Positions 1 to 8,815 are shown, numbered from the stretch's first letter. The stretch: DNA of 64,000 nucleotides from Paenibacillus vietnamensis (GCF_020169515.1 NZ_JAHMHW010000009.1:124001-188000), one strand, 5' to 3'. Notes: generated by a model from the sequence alone, not told the origin. Translations and numbers: made by a program.

Positions 1-218
1 CAGGGGCTGTTCAAAAACCCCAAATGCGGCTGGTAATTTTCGAACGCCATCATCAGCCCGAGCATCGGTACATATTTGAAAACAACAAAGTACAACATGC
101 CCGGCAAAAGAATCAAATACAGCCATCGATCCCGGATTATATCCTTCATAAGCAGCGATTGTTTTACCGACTTCAGCTTATGATCGGGATGCAACCGGAC
201 TGCCTGCTGCCCCTTCAT
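1..218 (-). CDS. Sugar ABC transporter permease, LplB type (partial, runs off left edge)
   Basis: The first 72 codons of a CUT1-family permease are present; the rest lies left of the window. The ATG at 218 follows a GGAGGGG ribosome binding site. The peptide has a basic cytoplasmic head, then a hydrophobic stretch (RWLYLILLPGMLYFVVFKYV) and the motif PMLGLMMAFENY, the usual start of LplB/YteP-type permeases and very like the permease at 1419-2381. It lies downstream of the uidA cluster, in the same direction, but behind a terminator and a 240-base gap, so it probably begins another sugar-uptake operon. The substrate cannot be told. Confidence 0.85.
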   Translation of the reverse strand, partial: MKGQQAVRLHPDHKLKSVKQSLLMKDIIRDRWLYLILLPGMLYFVVFKYVPMLGLMMAFENYQPHLGFLNSP

Positions 219-460
219 CCGTTCCCCTCCTCCGCTTGTATTCCTGTGTGGATCGATCACACCCCAACTATATATGCCGGGGCTGCAACAGGCAATCGTA
301 CTGATCAAACCATCTGATATCCCGCGCCGCGCCTGGGATAGCGCTTACAAATTACGGGCTGCGGACTTCTTGGATATCCGTGCATGATCATTTTTTTCAG
401 GGGAATCGTACTCGCTTAACCGCCTTTCGACCCGCTTCATTCTCCAATAGGTTTCCCATA
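219..460. other. Intergenic region, presumed promoter of the partial permease gene
   Basis: This stretch separates the terminator of the uidA cluster from the permease starting at 218. No open frame with a ribosome binding site is visible. The region must hold the promoter of the left-hand operon, but no confident -35/-10 pair was picked out. Confidence 0.4.
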
Positions 461-495
461 AAAAACAAAAAAGCCGAGCGAAATCGCTCAGCCTT
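461..495 (-). terminator. Rho-independent terminator of the uidA transport operon
   Basis: On the minus strand a GC-rich stem (GGCTGAGCG / CGCTCGGCT, loop ATTT) is followed by a run of T. It lies about 25 bases after the stop codon of the permease at 519-1400 and ends the minus-strand cluster. Confidence 0.85.
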
Positions 496-518
496 TTGAA
501 AGATTAAGTTTCAATTCA

Positions 519-1400
519 TTACTCTTTTAGCGCACCGATCAAAACGCCGTGCACAAAGTATTTTTGCAGAAACGGATACAGCACCAAAATCGGCAATGTA
601 GAGACAACAATCGTCGCGTACTTAATCGTTAACCCAATATCCATACGGTCGCCGGCCGCTGCTCCGGTCATCATATTATCTGTGCTGTTTGAAATAAGAA
701 TTTCCCTGAGCACCAGCTGAAGAGGGAACAATTCCCGATCACGCAGATAGACCAATGCATGGAAATACGAATTCCAATGCCCGACTGCGTACCATAGTAT
801 CATTACGGCAATCACAGGCATAGAAAGAGGGATAATAATCCTGCTCAAAATAATCCAGTCATTCGCTCCGTCGATGCGTGCGGATTCCTCCAAGCTTACG
901 GGAATGCCTTGAAAGGCGGTTCGCATAATGATTAAGTTAAACGAGCTGATTGCCCCAGGCAAGAGAAGCGCCCAAGGCGTATTTAACATGCCCAGATTGT
1001 TAACCAGCAGGAAAGACGGAATAAGTCCCCCGTTGAACACCATTGTGATCACGATAATGAGCATGATGGAGTTTTTGAAATAAACGTTACGGCGGGAGAG
1101 AGCATATGCACCGAGAGTAGTCATAATCAGGTTGATGATTGTACCTGCTGTCACATAAAAAAGCGTATTCCGGTAGCCGGTCGCAACCATGGGATTTTCC
1201 AGTACCGCTTTATAGGCATCCAGGCTAAACCCCTGCGGGTAGAACAGCATGCCGCGAAACCGCGCCATTTCCGCAGGATCGCTAATAGATGCGAAGAGGA
1301 TATAAATAAACGGATAAAGCGTAACGAAACAAAGCGATAGCATAAAACCGATATTAAACCATGAAAAAACGGTTTCACCCGGAGAACGTTTATAAGTCAT
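519..1400 (-). CDS. Carbohydrate ABC transporter permease, MalG/LplC (YtcP) type
   Basis: Inner-membrane subunit of a CUT1 sugar importer. The 293-residue protein has about six hydrophobic segments. The cytoplasmic EAA loop that docks the ATPase reads EESARIDGANDWIILSRIII and is followed by PLSMPVIAV. The C-terminus (FVHGVLIGALKE) is the usual ending of LplC/YtcP proteins. A GGGGGGGGAGAG sequence precedes the ATG. It starts 18 bases after the partner permease and is the last gene of the cluster (uidA, binding protein, LplB-type, LplC-type). No ATPase gene is present, as is usual where one shared MsmX-type ATPase serves many importers. Because it follows a beta-glucuronidase, a glucuronide or glucuronic-acid oligosaccharide substrate is inferred. 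Confidence 0.93.
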   Translation of the reverse strand: MTYKRSPGETVFSWFNIGFMLSLCFVTLYPFIYILFASISDPAEMARFRGMLFYPQGFSLDAYKAVLENPMVATGYRNTLFYVTAGTIINLIMTTLGAYALSRRNVYFKNSIMLIIVITMVFNGGLIPSFLLVNNLGMLNTPWALLLPGAISSFNLIIMRTAFQGIPVSLEESARIDGANDWIILSRIIIPLSMPVIAVMILWYAVGHWNSYFHALVYLRDRELFPLQLVLREILISNSTDNMMTGAAAGDRMDIGLTIKYATIVVSTLPILVLYPFLQKYFVHGVLIGALKE

Positions 1401-1418
1401 TTTTTCTCTCCCCCCCCT

Positions 1419-2381
1419 TTACCATAACCTGTGTTCGCTTACCCGCTTGCTGATCGTATTGGCGAGAGTAAGCAAAACGAAGCTGATGACCGAATTGAAC
1501 AAACCTACGGCTGCGGAGTATCCGAAGTCGGCTCCAAGAATCCCTTTTCTGTATACATAGGTTGAAATGACGTCAGCCGTTTCATAGGTCAGCGGGTTGT
1601 ACAGCAAAATTATTTTTTCGCTTCCAACGGAAAGCATGGACCCTATGCTAAGGATAAACAAGATGACGATCGTCGGCATAATGTCTGGAATGGTTACATG
1701 CAGGGTTTGCTTCCAACGGCCTGCACCATCCATTCGAGCCGCATCGTACAGGGTCGGATCAATCGTGGACATAGCGGCGAGGTAAATGATAGAACCCCAG
1801 CCGATTCCTTGCCAGACACCGGAGGATACATAGATGAAGCGAAACCATCCCGGCTCCTGCAGGAAAGCGACCGGCTCCATTCCGAACACGCCGAGGATGT
1901 TATTAATCAGTCCGTCGCGCGCAGCAAAATCGACAAGCATCCCCGCTACAACGACGATTGAAATAAAGTGCGGGAGATAACTAATCGTCTGGACGACCCG
2001 TTTGAAGAGAATGAGACGAAGCTCATTAAGCAATAGAGCCAGGATAATAGGGGCGGGAAACGCAAACAACAATTCATAGATGTTGATCATGAGGGTATTT
2101 CGAATAAGACGCCAAAAGTAAGGGTTCTCAAAAAAATGTTGAAAGTGGGTAAAACCGACCCAAGGACTTTGCCAAACTCCATCTGCTATCCCATAATCTT
2201 TAAAAGCGATGAGCAGACCATACATGGGTCCGTAATGAAAAAGGCCGTAATAGGCAATAACGGGAAGAAGCATAAGATAAATGTAGCGATTCCGGATCAA
2301 GTCCTTTTTTATGATACTCCTTTTGCTTTCCACAGGTATGCCGGCTGTTGCTTGTACCAAATTATTGTCTAAATCAGGCAC
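1419..2381 (-). CDS. Carbohydrate ABC transporter permease, MalF/LplB (YteP) type
   Basis: Second membrane subunit of the same importer. After a basic head come about six hydrophobic segments; the EAA loop reads YDAARMDGAGRWKQTLHVTI and the protein ends KRVSEHRLW. I place the start at the GTG at 2381, because GGGAGG lies eight bases upstream; that gives 320 residues. An in-frame ATG at 2432 would add 17 residues but has only a poor ribosome binding site. The gene lies 70 bases after the binding-protein gene. LplB-type permeases pair with LplC-type ones to form the membrane channel, and here both genes are adjacent. Confidence 0.92.
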   Translation of the reverse strand: MPDLDNNLVQATAGIPVESKRSIIKKDLIRNRYIYLMLLPVIAYYGLFHYGPMYGLLIAFKDYGIADGVWQSPWVGFTHFQHFFENPYFWRLIRNTLMINIYELLFAFPAPIILALLLNELRLILFKRVVQTISYLPHFISIVVVAGMLVDFAARDGLINNILGVFGMEPVAFLQEPGWFRFIYVSSGVWQGIGWGSIIYLAAMSTIDPTLYDAARMDGAGRWKQTLHVTIPDIMPTIVILFILSIGSMLSVGSEKIILLYNPLTYETADVISTYVYRKGILGADFGYSAAVGLFNSVISFVLLTLANTISKRVSEHRLW

Positions 2382-2451
2382 GGAATGATCCCTCCCGGAT
2401 TCCCGGAATATGACAAGCCGGCGGCCCGCCATATTCCGAAATTGGAAATGC

Positions 2452-4062
2452 TTATCTATTGTTGTAGCGTTCTAATGCTGCCTGCTGAATTTGGATCGCT
2501 TCTTCGATTCCTAAGCCTTTTAGCGTTTCTGCATATTCATCGAATTTATCCAGCGGCTCCGAACCCATAATAAATTTCAAAATCATTTCATCTTTAAACG
2601 TATTGGCGTCGGTCATGATCGAGGCGTACCGGCTGCTGTCTTCCACAGCGATACTAACCGGAGGCATTCTTTTTTCATGTGTAGGGGCGGACCACAGCTT
2701 CATGGCTTCTTGTTGTTCAGGCTTGGTCGTATACTGCTCCGTGTGACGTACATCCTGCACAAAAGGACCCGATGTAGCGCCCATGATATGCTTTCTAAAG
2801 GCTTGGGAAATCGGCAGTCCGTCCGGATTATCCAATACAGCGTCCGTATACTTTGGCTGGCCGTCAACTAAAGTGTACGTTTCTCCTTCTTTTCCGAAGT
2901 TCATGATGAGCTTCCCTTCTTCACTGTACAAGTCATCCAGGAATTTTACGGTTCCGACGACGTTTTTGTTACTTCCGGTTATCGCTGCGAAGATGCCTGT
3001 AACGGGATTGTCAAGATATCCGAATACCGGCTTTTCGCCAGAAGCTAATGTCGGATAGGGAGTCCCGACAATCTTGAACTCTGGTTGGCTTTTCGCCATT
3101 AAGTCCAAGTATTTTCCGATTCCGCCATTGAGAAACAAAACCGTCGAACCGACCTGATTACCGGTCATTTTTGCATCTTTCATTTTGCTATCGGTTGTAG
3201 CGAAGTCCTTGTCAAGCAATCCTTCCTTATACCATTGGTTCATTGTGGCCAGGTATTCCTTGAACCCGGGTTCAATCGGACCGTATTTGACGGTATTATT
3301 CTCCTGGTAAAAATCGTTTGGCGTCCCGAAGGCACCAGCGAAAGCTAGTTCCCCTGCAGGAATTAGAATCGGAATTTCGTCCGCTTCGCCATTGCCGTTA
3401 GGGTCCTGTTCTTTAAACGCTTTCAAAACAGTGTGCCATTCGTCAATTGTTGTCGGTACGGCTAAATTTAATTTATCCAGCCAGTCCTTTCGGATTGCAG
3501 GTCCCAGGAAGACTTGCTGGGTGACATCCTCACGAATGAACGGGAAGCCAATCATATCGCCATCGTCCGTAGAAGCCATTTTTCTCCATTCCGGATGAGC
3601 GTCAAACAGCTTTTTCAGGTTGGGGGCATCGTCCAAATAATCATTTAATGGGATGATCTTCTTATCCCTGATCGCTTTCTGAGCTCCTCCAGGGTAGTTG
3701 TTCCATGCAAAATCAACAACATCCGGCAGCTTATTCGATGCGACCATCAAGTTGAATTGTTCTCCGAGCTGACCTTGTGCCGGGTGCTGGAATTCAACTT
3801 GGACGCCGGTTTTGGCCTCTATCTCCTTCCAAGCGGTTACCTCTCCATAACTCTTCATAATGGCGGCAGCATCCGGAAACAATTCCACCCAATACGTTAA
3901 TTTCGTTAATGGTTCAGTCTGCTCCGTTGAATCACGTTCTTCTGATGTCGATCCCGTTGACCCTGTTGATTCCCCTCCGCTGCACGCGGCTAAAGCAGTC
4001 GCGAACAATGCCAAAATAATGAGTACAACTGCAAACCTACTCGTCTTTCTCTTCATCGACAT
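2452..4062 (-). CDS. Extracellular sugar-binding lipoprotein of ABC importer (LplA-like)
   Basis: Solute-binding subunit that delivers sugar to the permeases at 519-2381. It has a signal peptide with a basic start, a hydrophobic core and a lipobox (ALAAC), so the mature protein should be lipid-anchored outside the membrane. A Ser/Thr/Glu-rich linker follows, then a long type-1 binding fold. About 535 residues is typical for LplA-type proteins, which are longer than MalE. The start is uncertain: ATG codons at 4077, 4062 and 4056 are in frame, and the GGGGTGGG sequence best fits 4062. The gene follows uidA by about 100 bases in the same direction. Ligand specificity is inferred only from the neighbouring glucuronidase. 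Confidence 0.9.
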   Translation of the reverse strand: MSMKRKTSRFAVVLIILALFATALAACSGGESTGSTGSTSEERDSTEQTEPLTKLTYWVELFPDAAAIMKSYGEVTAWKEIEAKTGVQVEFQHPAQGQLGEQFNLMVASNKLPDVVDFAWNNYPGGAQKAIRDKKIIPLNDYLDDAPNLKKLFDAHPEWRKMASTDDGDMIGFPFIREDVTQQVFLGPAIRKDWLDKLNLAVPTTIDEWHTVLKAFKEQDPNGNGEADEIPILIPAGELAFAGAFGTPNDFYQENNTVKYGPIEPGFKEYLATMNQWYKEGLLDKDFATTDSKMKDAKMTGNQVGSTVLFLNGGIGKYLDLMAKSQPEFKIVGTPYPTLASGEKPVFGYLDNPVTGIFAAITGSNKNVVGTVKFLDDLYSEEGKLIMNFGKEGETYTLVDGQPKYTDAVLDNPDGLPISQAFRKHIMGATSGPFVQDVRHTEQYTTKPEQQEAMKLWSAPTHEKRMPPVSIAVEDSSRYASIMTDANTFKDEMILKFIMGSEPLDKFDEYAETLKGLGIEEAIQIQQAALERYNNR

Positions 4063-4162
4063 GAACAAATTACCCACCCCATTCTAAATAATAGGAATCC
4101 ATTTGGAATGACGATCTTAATTTGGAGGGGCCATCCCTCTTGGGACAGCCCTTATGCGGTCA

Positions 4163-5896
4163 TTACAGCGTGGAGCCCCAGACGTAGGGATCGTGCTGGT
4201 CCGTGTATATGCCCTTAACCACGCGATAAGCGAGCTTTGGTTTGCGATATTCGTTGACCAGCCCCTTGTTGTTGAAGGAGCGTGCGCGGTCCCTAAAGTG
4301 GGGGCGGCGACTCTGCAGGTCGGCCCTGGTATCTGCAAACTGCCAAACGTAAGTGCCGCTAATCTTCGGGTCGTCCCGGAAAAGCTTCAGGGACTTGCTG
4401 AGCAATTCGGCTTGGTAGTCCTCGCTGAATAGGCGGGGTTCCCAGCCGGAGTCGCCATATACGCCTGCTCCTCCAAATTCGGTCATAAGCACCGGAGTGT
4501 TCTCGGCTCCATATTCCTTACAGCGCTCATGGAAGGTTTCAAGCATCTCCTCGAACGTGGCATGACCGAAATACCATCCGCCATAGTAGTTAATTCCGAT
4601 CACGTCGAATAGTCCGAGGCAGATGTCTTTCATGGGGTGCATGGTGGCATAAGCCACAAGCCTTGACTGGTCCTTGCCCCGAACGAGTTCTGTCATTTTG
4701 ACGGACAATTCATAGGCCTGCTTGGAGCGCGTATCGATTTCATTATGGACAGACCAGAACAGGATCGAGGGATGATGAAAATCCCGTTCGATCATCTCGT
4801 CCATCATCGTTAACGCGCGTTGTACGAAGAGAGGGTCGTCCGTGGCCTCCGCCGGGAATGCGGCGCCCCAAATCGGAATCTCGCCCCAGAAGAGCACGCC
4901 TCGCTCATCCAGCAAATCCAGCCAGTATTCGCTTTGGGGGTAATGTGACCCGCGTACGGTGTTGCATCCCATCTGCAGGATAATATCAAGATCCTTGGTC
5001 ATCAATTTGTTGGGGAAAGCAAAGCCCCATTCCGGGTGCTCCTCGTGGCGGTTAACTCCCTGAAGATAAAGCTCCTTGCCGTTCAGCAGAATCTTTTTGT
5101 TTCGGGTCTCTACCGTACGGAATCCGATGCGGTCTGCAAGGTCATCCCGGCCGGCTGCGGCTCTGATCACGTAGAGAGCGGGATCCTCTTGTTCCCATCG
5201 CCGGAGGCCCGCCCAGGCTTGTTCCACGTTCAGTTCCAAGCTTCCGTTAGCATGAAGGTAAACGGTTTCAGCATGAAATACCTCCCCGTTCCGATAGAGG
5301 GACACGGGCACTTCAACAGGTGTATCCGACAGGGAGCGGAGCTTGAGTTTAACCCGAATGTCAGCGCTGGAATCTCCTGTCATGTCATAAGTGATCCGCA
5401 TACCCTCGATCGAGACATCAGGCAGGAGCTGAAGCTCCACGGGCCGGATAATTCCGCCGTAATGAAACCAATCCACAATGTGGTAGGGTATCGTATTGCT
5501 CTCCAGCGTGCTGTCCGTGCGGATGACGAGCTCGTGAACCCCGGCAGTGGCGTGAGGGATCATAAAGTCAAAAGGAGTATATCCGCCGTAATGGTATCCC
5601 AGATGGTTTCCGTCCCAGTACACATCGGCATGACCCAGCACGGCGTGGAACAGGAGACGCAGATGGCTGCTTTCCTCGAGCGTTACCCGAGTGCGGTACC
5701 AGGCCACCCCTTCGTAGTCAAACTTGCCGAGCTCGTTATTCCAGCAGGCCGGCACCGGCACACGATCGTGGCCGGAAGGAAAATTTGTGTGCCACCCTTC
5801 TGACAACCCGATGTTGTCCTTGTCAAAAACGAAATCCCATAATCCGTCAAGCAATTGGCATTCCCGAAGTCGATGCTGCTGAAACGTTCGGATCAC
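4163..5896 (-). CDS. uidA: Beta-glucuronidase, glycoside hydrolase family 2
   Basis: Hydrolyses beta-D-glucuronides in the cytoplasm by a retaining mechanism. The domain order is that of GH2: a jelly-roll sugar-binding domain (LDGLWDF near the start, then WYRTRV), an Ig-like domain, and a TIM barrel from about residue 270 (LQGVNRHEEHPEWG). The acid/base Glu is in WSVHNEID (about residue 386) and the nucleophile Glu in LMTEFGGAG (about residue 474). The C-terminal SFNNKGLVNEYRKPKLAY is characteristic of UidA rather than LacZ, and 577 residues is close to the E. coli enzyme. I chose the GTG at 5896, nine bases after GGAG; an upstream TTG at 5911 is also in frame. No signal peptide is present, so glucuronides must be imported first, which fits the transporter genes downstream. 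Confidence 0.92.
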   Translation of the reverse strand: MIRTFQQHRLRECQLLDGLWDFVFDKDNIGLSEGWHTNFPSGHDRVPVPACWNNELGKFDYEGVAWYRTRVTLEESSHLRLLFHAVLGHADVYWDGNHLGYHYGGYTPFDFMIPHATAGVHELVIRTDSTLESNTIPYHIVDWFHYGGIIRPVELQLLPDVSIEGMRITYDMTGDSSADIRVKLKLRSLSDTPVEVPVSLYRNGEVFHAETVYLHANGSLELNVEQAWAGLRRWEQEDPALYVIRAAAGRDDLADRIGFRTVETRNKKILLNGKELYLQGVNRHEEHPEWGFAFPNKLMTKDLDIILQMGCNTVRGSHYPQSEYWLDLLDERGVLFWGEIPIWGAAFPAEATDDPLFVQRALTMMDEMIERDFHHPSILFWSVHNEIDTRSKQAYELSVKMTELVRGKDQSRLVAYATMHPMKDICLGLFDVIGINYYGGWYFGHATFEEMLETFHERCKEYGAENTPVLMTEFGGAGVYGDSGWEPRLFSEDYQAELLSKSLKLFRDDPKISGTYVWQFADTRADLQSRRPHFRDRARSFNNKGLVNEYRKPKLAYRVVKGIYTDQHDPYVWGSTL

Positions 5897-5982
5897 AATC
5901 ATCATCTCCAATATTTTTTCTGCGAATCATCTATAATTTTTGTTCTTTATGTTCGGAGTGTAGCATCGGTCGCAATGGAGCG

Positions 5983-6077
5983 ACAATGGTAAAAACAATC
6001 CTATTCATTTATCATAAACGATACAAAAGAGAACAATGGCAAAAACAATCCTGTTCGTTTATCATAAATGATACAAA
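5983..6077. promoter_or_regulatory. Two 45-bp direct repeats at 50-bp spacing between uidA and araC-type regulator
   Basis: Copies at 5983-6027 and 6033-6077 match at 41 of 45 positions and are exactly 50 bases apart, about five helical turns. Each contains ACAATGG, AAAAACAATCCT and TTTATCATAAA. They fill the control region between the divergent uidA operon and the AraC-type regulator. The phasing suggests two regulator-binding sites on the same DNA face. The binding protein is inferred to be the regulator at 6098. Confidence 0.7.
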
Positions 6078-6097
6078 GGTTTATAGGAGGCAGACCT

Positions 6098-6934
6098 ATG
6101 GAATATGCTTTGGGAAATATGGTGGTGCATATACATTGGGTACTCGACAAGCCGGCGCAGCCAGGCTGGGAGGATATTCGGCAGACCGTATCCGGGCATA
6201 CCTTTTACTACATTTATAGCGGCAAGGGAATTTTCCGTTGCGAGGAAGGGGACCAGGAAGTAGAAGCAGGCACATTGGTGTACCTTTGGCCCGGATTGCC
6301 TCTCTACATGAAGTCCTCGGAGGCACATCCTCTTCGAATGACGATGCTGCTCTTCGATTGCGCTTCGCTAAGGAAAAGTGAGGATGGATGGGATGCCCCG
6401 GAGCCCATTGAACGGCTGCGGCTGCCCTTTCTTTTGCCTTTACAGAGTGAGTATATGGGAAAGATCGGGGGACTTCTCCGGGAAGCGGAGAGAGAATGGG
6501 TGCCTGGGGATCTCGTGCGGGAGGCACGAGTGAAATCCGTTTGGTATCGCTTGGTGCAGGAGGTGCACGAGGCGGCAGAAGCAGGCGGAAGGCACAGCGA
6601 TGAGGAAGGAATAGCAGCGGCGCTTCGCAGGTTCAAAGAGAAACTGGACACGGGATTTGCCACGGAGTTTCGAATCACCGAATTGGCGGAGCAGACCGGT
6701 TTCTCCCCCGTCTATTTGCGCAGAACCTTCGCAGCCCGATACGGGTGCAGTCCCAAGGAGTATCTGGATCAGCTTCGCAATGAGCATGCGGTCCGCCGGC
6801 TCCGTTTCACAGGCGATTCCATCACGGATATAGCGAGAGCGTGCGGGTATTCTGACGTCTACCAGTTCAGCAAGGCGTTCAAGAAACGCAACGGTTTATC
6901 GCCGACCGAATACCGCAGAAAGCATGGGGACTGA
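6098..6934 (+). CDS. AraC family transcriptional regulator of the uidA cluster
   Basis: Likely local activator of the divergent glucuronide genes. The N-terminal 150 residues form a cupin-type sugar-sensing domain (YIYSGKGIFRCEEGDQEVEA, then LVYLWPGLPLYM). The C-terminal 100 residues hold the double helix-turn-helix of AraC proteins: ITELAEQTGFSPVYLRRTFA and ITDIARACGYSDVYQFSKAF, ending LSPTEYRRKHGD. The start at 6098 follows AGGAGG by seven bases; an in-frame ATG at 6068 lies inside the repeat and lacks a ribosome binding site. Sugar recognition is by analogy with the family. Confidence 0.9.
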   Translation: MEYALGNMVVHIHWVLDKPAQPGWEDIRQTVSGHTFYYIYSGKGIFRCEEGDQEVEAGTLVYLWPGLPLYMKSSEAHPLRMTMLLFDCASLRKSEDGWDAPEPIERLRLPFLLPLQSEYMGKIGGLLREAEREWVPGDLVREARVKSVWYRLVQEVHEAAEAGGRHSDEEGIAAALRRFKEKLDTGFATEFRITELAEQTGFSPVYLRRTFAARYGCSPKEYLDQLRNEHAVRRLRFTGDSITDIARACGYSDVYQFSKAFKKRNGLSPTEYRRKHGD

Positions 6935-7029
6935 TATCGCCTGGATTCCTCCCCTTGCCGATCCAGAGAAAGGCTGCTTTAAGTCTCTCAAGGCCGCTGG
7001 ATTCGTCTTTTTAGCAGGATGGTTTCTGC

Positions 7030-7213
7030 TGCACTTTATACAGCAGAACAACCTTCTTCCACAACCAGCCGCCACTCCGCTGTACTTTTTACAGCAGAAT
7101 CCCCCAAGTTAGATCCTTTCGAGAACCGTCAGGCTGATTCTAATGCAAAAGTGCAGGCTAGTATCTCCAAAGCTCCTTCATGTAAGGTTTCTGATGCACT
7201 TTGTACAGCAGAA
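7030..7213 (+). repeat. Three copies of a 19-bp motif TGCACTTTATACAGCAGAA
   Basis: Near-identical copies lie at 7030-7048, 7081-7099 and 7195-7213, differing at only a few positions. A diverged inverted copy is visible at about 7136-7156. All are between the convergent AraC-type and LacI-type genes, with no reading frame across them. The same motif recurs at 42396-42574. The function is unknown. Confidence 0.75.
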
Positions 7214-7325
7214 AGAAGCAGGCTGTCCTCAACGAGCAGCCTGCTTCTCCTCCAATTCCCCATCTCTTTAACCCATACTGCCTGGCATAATACATAATGC
7301 GGCGGTACAAGCTTTTGTCCATAAG

Positions 7326-7510
7326 GTAACGAACACTAGAATCGTTATTTGCTCAAAATGGACCGGTTTCGATTTCTAACGAACTGAGAATATGTTATTC
7401 CTCGAAAATCAGGGTTTTTCGTCAGTTTAGCACCTCAATACCAATAGTGGAGTTCGTTAGCTTTGTAAAGCCGGCCAAATCAACGCTATAGAGACTGTGG
7501 AGTTCGTGAG
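7326..7510. repeat. Four copies of a TAACGAACT-headed motif, two forward and two inverted
   Basis: Forward copies begin at 7326 and 7376 (GTAACGAAC and CTAACGAACT, each followed about 15 bases later by GTTATT). Inverted copies end at about 7461 and 7510 (GGAGTTCGTTAGC and GGAGTTCGTGAG). The rest of 6935-7542 has no supported gene. The array lies immediately downstream of the LacI-type gene and may fold into a large structure when transcribed. Confidence 0.6.
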
Positions 7511-7542
7511 TGCGCGAGCATTACGCGAGCATTAAATAAAAA

Positions 7543-8514
7543 CTAAGAACGCACCGACTGGCGCCAGACGATGGAAGCCCCGATTTTGACGGTATCGCGG
7601 TTGACGTTGCCTTTAATCAGCTCCAGCAGCTCCTTGGCCGCCAGATAACCGCTTTCGTAACGCGGAATTTTGATCGTCGTCAGTCCCGCCAGCGCTGCCG
7701 CGTCCGAATCGTCGAAGCCCGTAATGGAAATGTTATGCGGCACGGAAATTTGATGCTCCTCGAACGCCTTCATCGCTCCGATCGCCATATTGTCGTTAGC
7801 GCACACGAGCACCTCCGGATATTCATTGCTGAGAATCATCAGCTTGGCCGCCTGATAGCCGCTTTGCTCCCGGTAATTGCCGTGATAATAATACGTCTGG
7901 TCAAAAGCGATACCGTTCTTCTCCAGCGTATCGGCAAAAGCGGAAAATCTCTCCTTATTGTCCAGCGAGGACGCTTGTCCGCCCAAAAAGCCGAAGCGCT
8001 GAAAGCCTTTATCCACCAATGACTGCACAAGCTGGCTCATGACCGGATAGTTGTCGACGACGACGCTTTTTGTATTTTTATTATCGTAATCGAACACTCT
8101 ATCCATAAGCACAACCGGGAATTCGGGTTTGGCCACCGACCGGAAAAACTCGTCCGTCAAGCTTCCGTCCAGGCTGATCGTGCCCCGGGCGAAGCTGCTT
8201 CTCAAGAAGTTTTCGCTTGATTTATTCGTGCAAATAATGAGATCATAACCGTTTTCATTCAGAAACGTGCTGATCCCTTCGATAATCTTCAAGTAAAACT
8301 CGCGATCAAAATCGCTGAAAATAAATACGATCCGTTTATCTTTATCCGATTTGGATTTCTTTGGCGCGGCGTCATGCACGTAGCCCTGCTCTTCGCAGCA
8401 TCGCAAGATCCGGTCTCTCGTTTCCTGCGATACATTTTTCCGTCCGTTCAGGACATTGGATACGGTCGAAATGGAGACGCCCGTCATTTCGGCGATCTCT
8501 TTCAAACTGCTCAT
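7543..8514 (-). CDS. LacI family transcriptional regulator
   Basis: Repressor of the LacI/GalR family, probably controlling the divergent alpha-glucoside operon at 8816-15612. The N-terminal helix-turn-helix and hinge are clear (LKEIAEMTGVSISTVSNVLN, then GRKNVS). A periplasmic-binding-protein-like effector domain follows (IVFIFSDFDREFYLKIIEGI; VLVCANDNMAIGAMKAFEEH; ISITGFDDSDAA). 323 residues is standard. GGAGG lies seven bases before the ATG. The region between this gene and 8816 holds several TTTTACTT/AAGTAAAA half-sites, one of them close to this gene's own start, so autoregulation is also likely. The effector is presumably a sugar imported by the operon. Confidence 0.93.
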   Translation of the reverse strand: MSSLKEIAEMTGVSISTVSNVLNGRKNVSQETRDRILRCCEEQGYVHDAAPKKSKSDKDKRIVFIFSDFDREFYLKIIEGISTFLNENGYDLIICTNKSSENFLRSSFARGTISLDGSLTDEFFRSVAKPEFPVVLMDRVFDYDNKNTKSVVVDNYPVMSQLVQSLVDKGFQRFGFLGGQASSLDNKERFSAFADTLEKNGIAFDQTYYYHGNYREQSGYQAAKLMILSNEYPEVLVCANDNMAIGAMKAFEEHQISVPHNISITGFDDSDAAALAGLTTIKIPRYESGYLAAKELLELIKGNVNRDTVKIGASIVWRQSVRS

Positions 8515-8693
8515 CCGGCAACCTCCTCGTCAATTCCCCTAAGTAAAACCTATTATACCACTTTACAAGCATTTTACCTACATATTTTAAGGCGTTAAAA
8601 ATACAAAAACCGTTGATATGACAGGACGTTTGCAGGTGGAAAAACTTATGGCAAGTAAAACGATGCCTAATTTTACTTGTAATTATACCACCT

Positions 8694-8730
8694 ATTTTAC
8701 TTAAGTATACTGTTTTATACTAAGTAAAAT
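8694..8730. promoter_or_regulatory. Inverted-repeat operator, likely LacI-type regulator site
   Basis: The arms ATTTTACTTAAGTATA and TATACTAAGTAAAAT form a near-perfect dyad around a seven-base centre. More TTTTACTT-type half-sites lie at about 8541, 8652, 8670 and inside the promoter spacer at 8762. Position and symmetry fit an operator of the divergent LacI-family protein. Confidence 0.6.
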
Positions 8731-8753
8731 ATCTTATTTTTATAAGTTTTTTA

Positions 8754-8781
8754 TTGACTTCTTTACTTGTCAGTTTATAAT
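8754..8781 (+). promoter_or_regulatory. Sigma-A promoter of the alpha-glucoside operon
   Basis: TTGACT (8754-8759) and TATAAT (8776-8781) are separated by 16 bases, upstream of the AAAGGGGG ribosome binding site and GTG start at 8816. The spacer contains TTTACTTGT, one of the repeated operator half-sites, so repressor bound there would block RNA polymerase. Confidence 0.85.
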
Positions 8782-8815
8782 CAAGGGTACATCCAACTAA
8801 AGGGGGACTATAGAA

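Noticed and set aside
5785..6219. 144-codon plus-strand frame across the uidA/AraC control region
   Set aside because: It spans the two 45-bp operator-like repeats and overlaps the AraC-type start in another frame, with no supporting signal.
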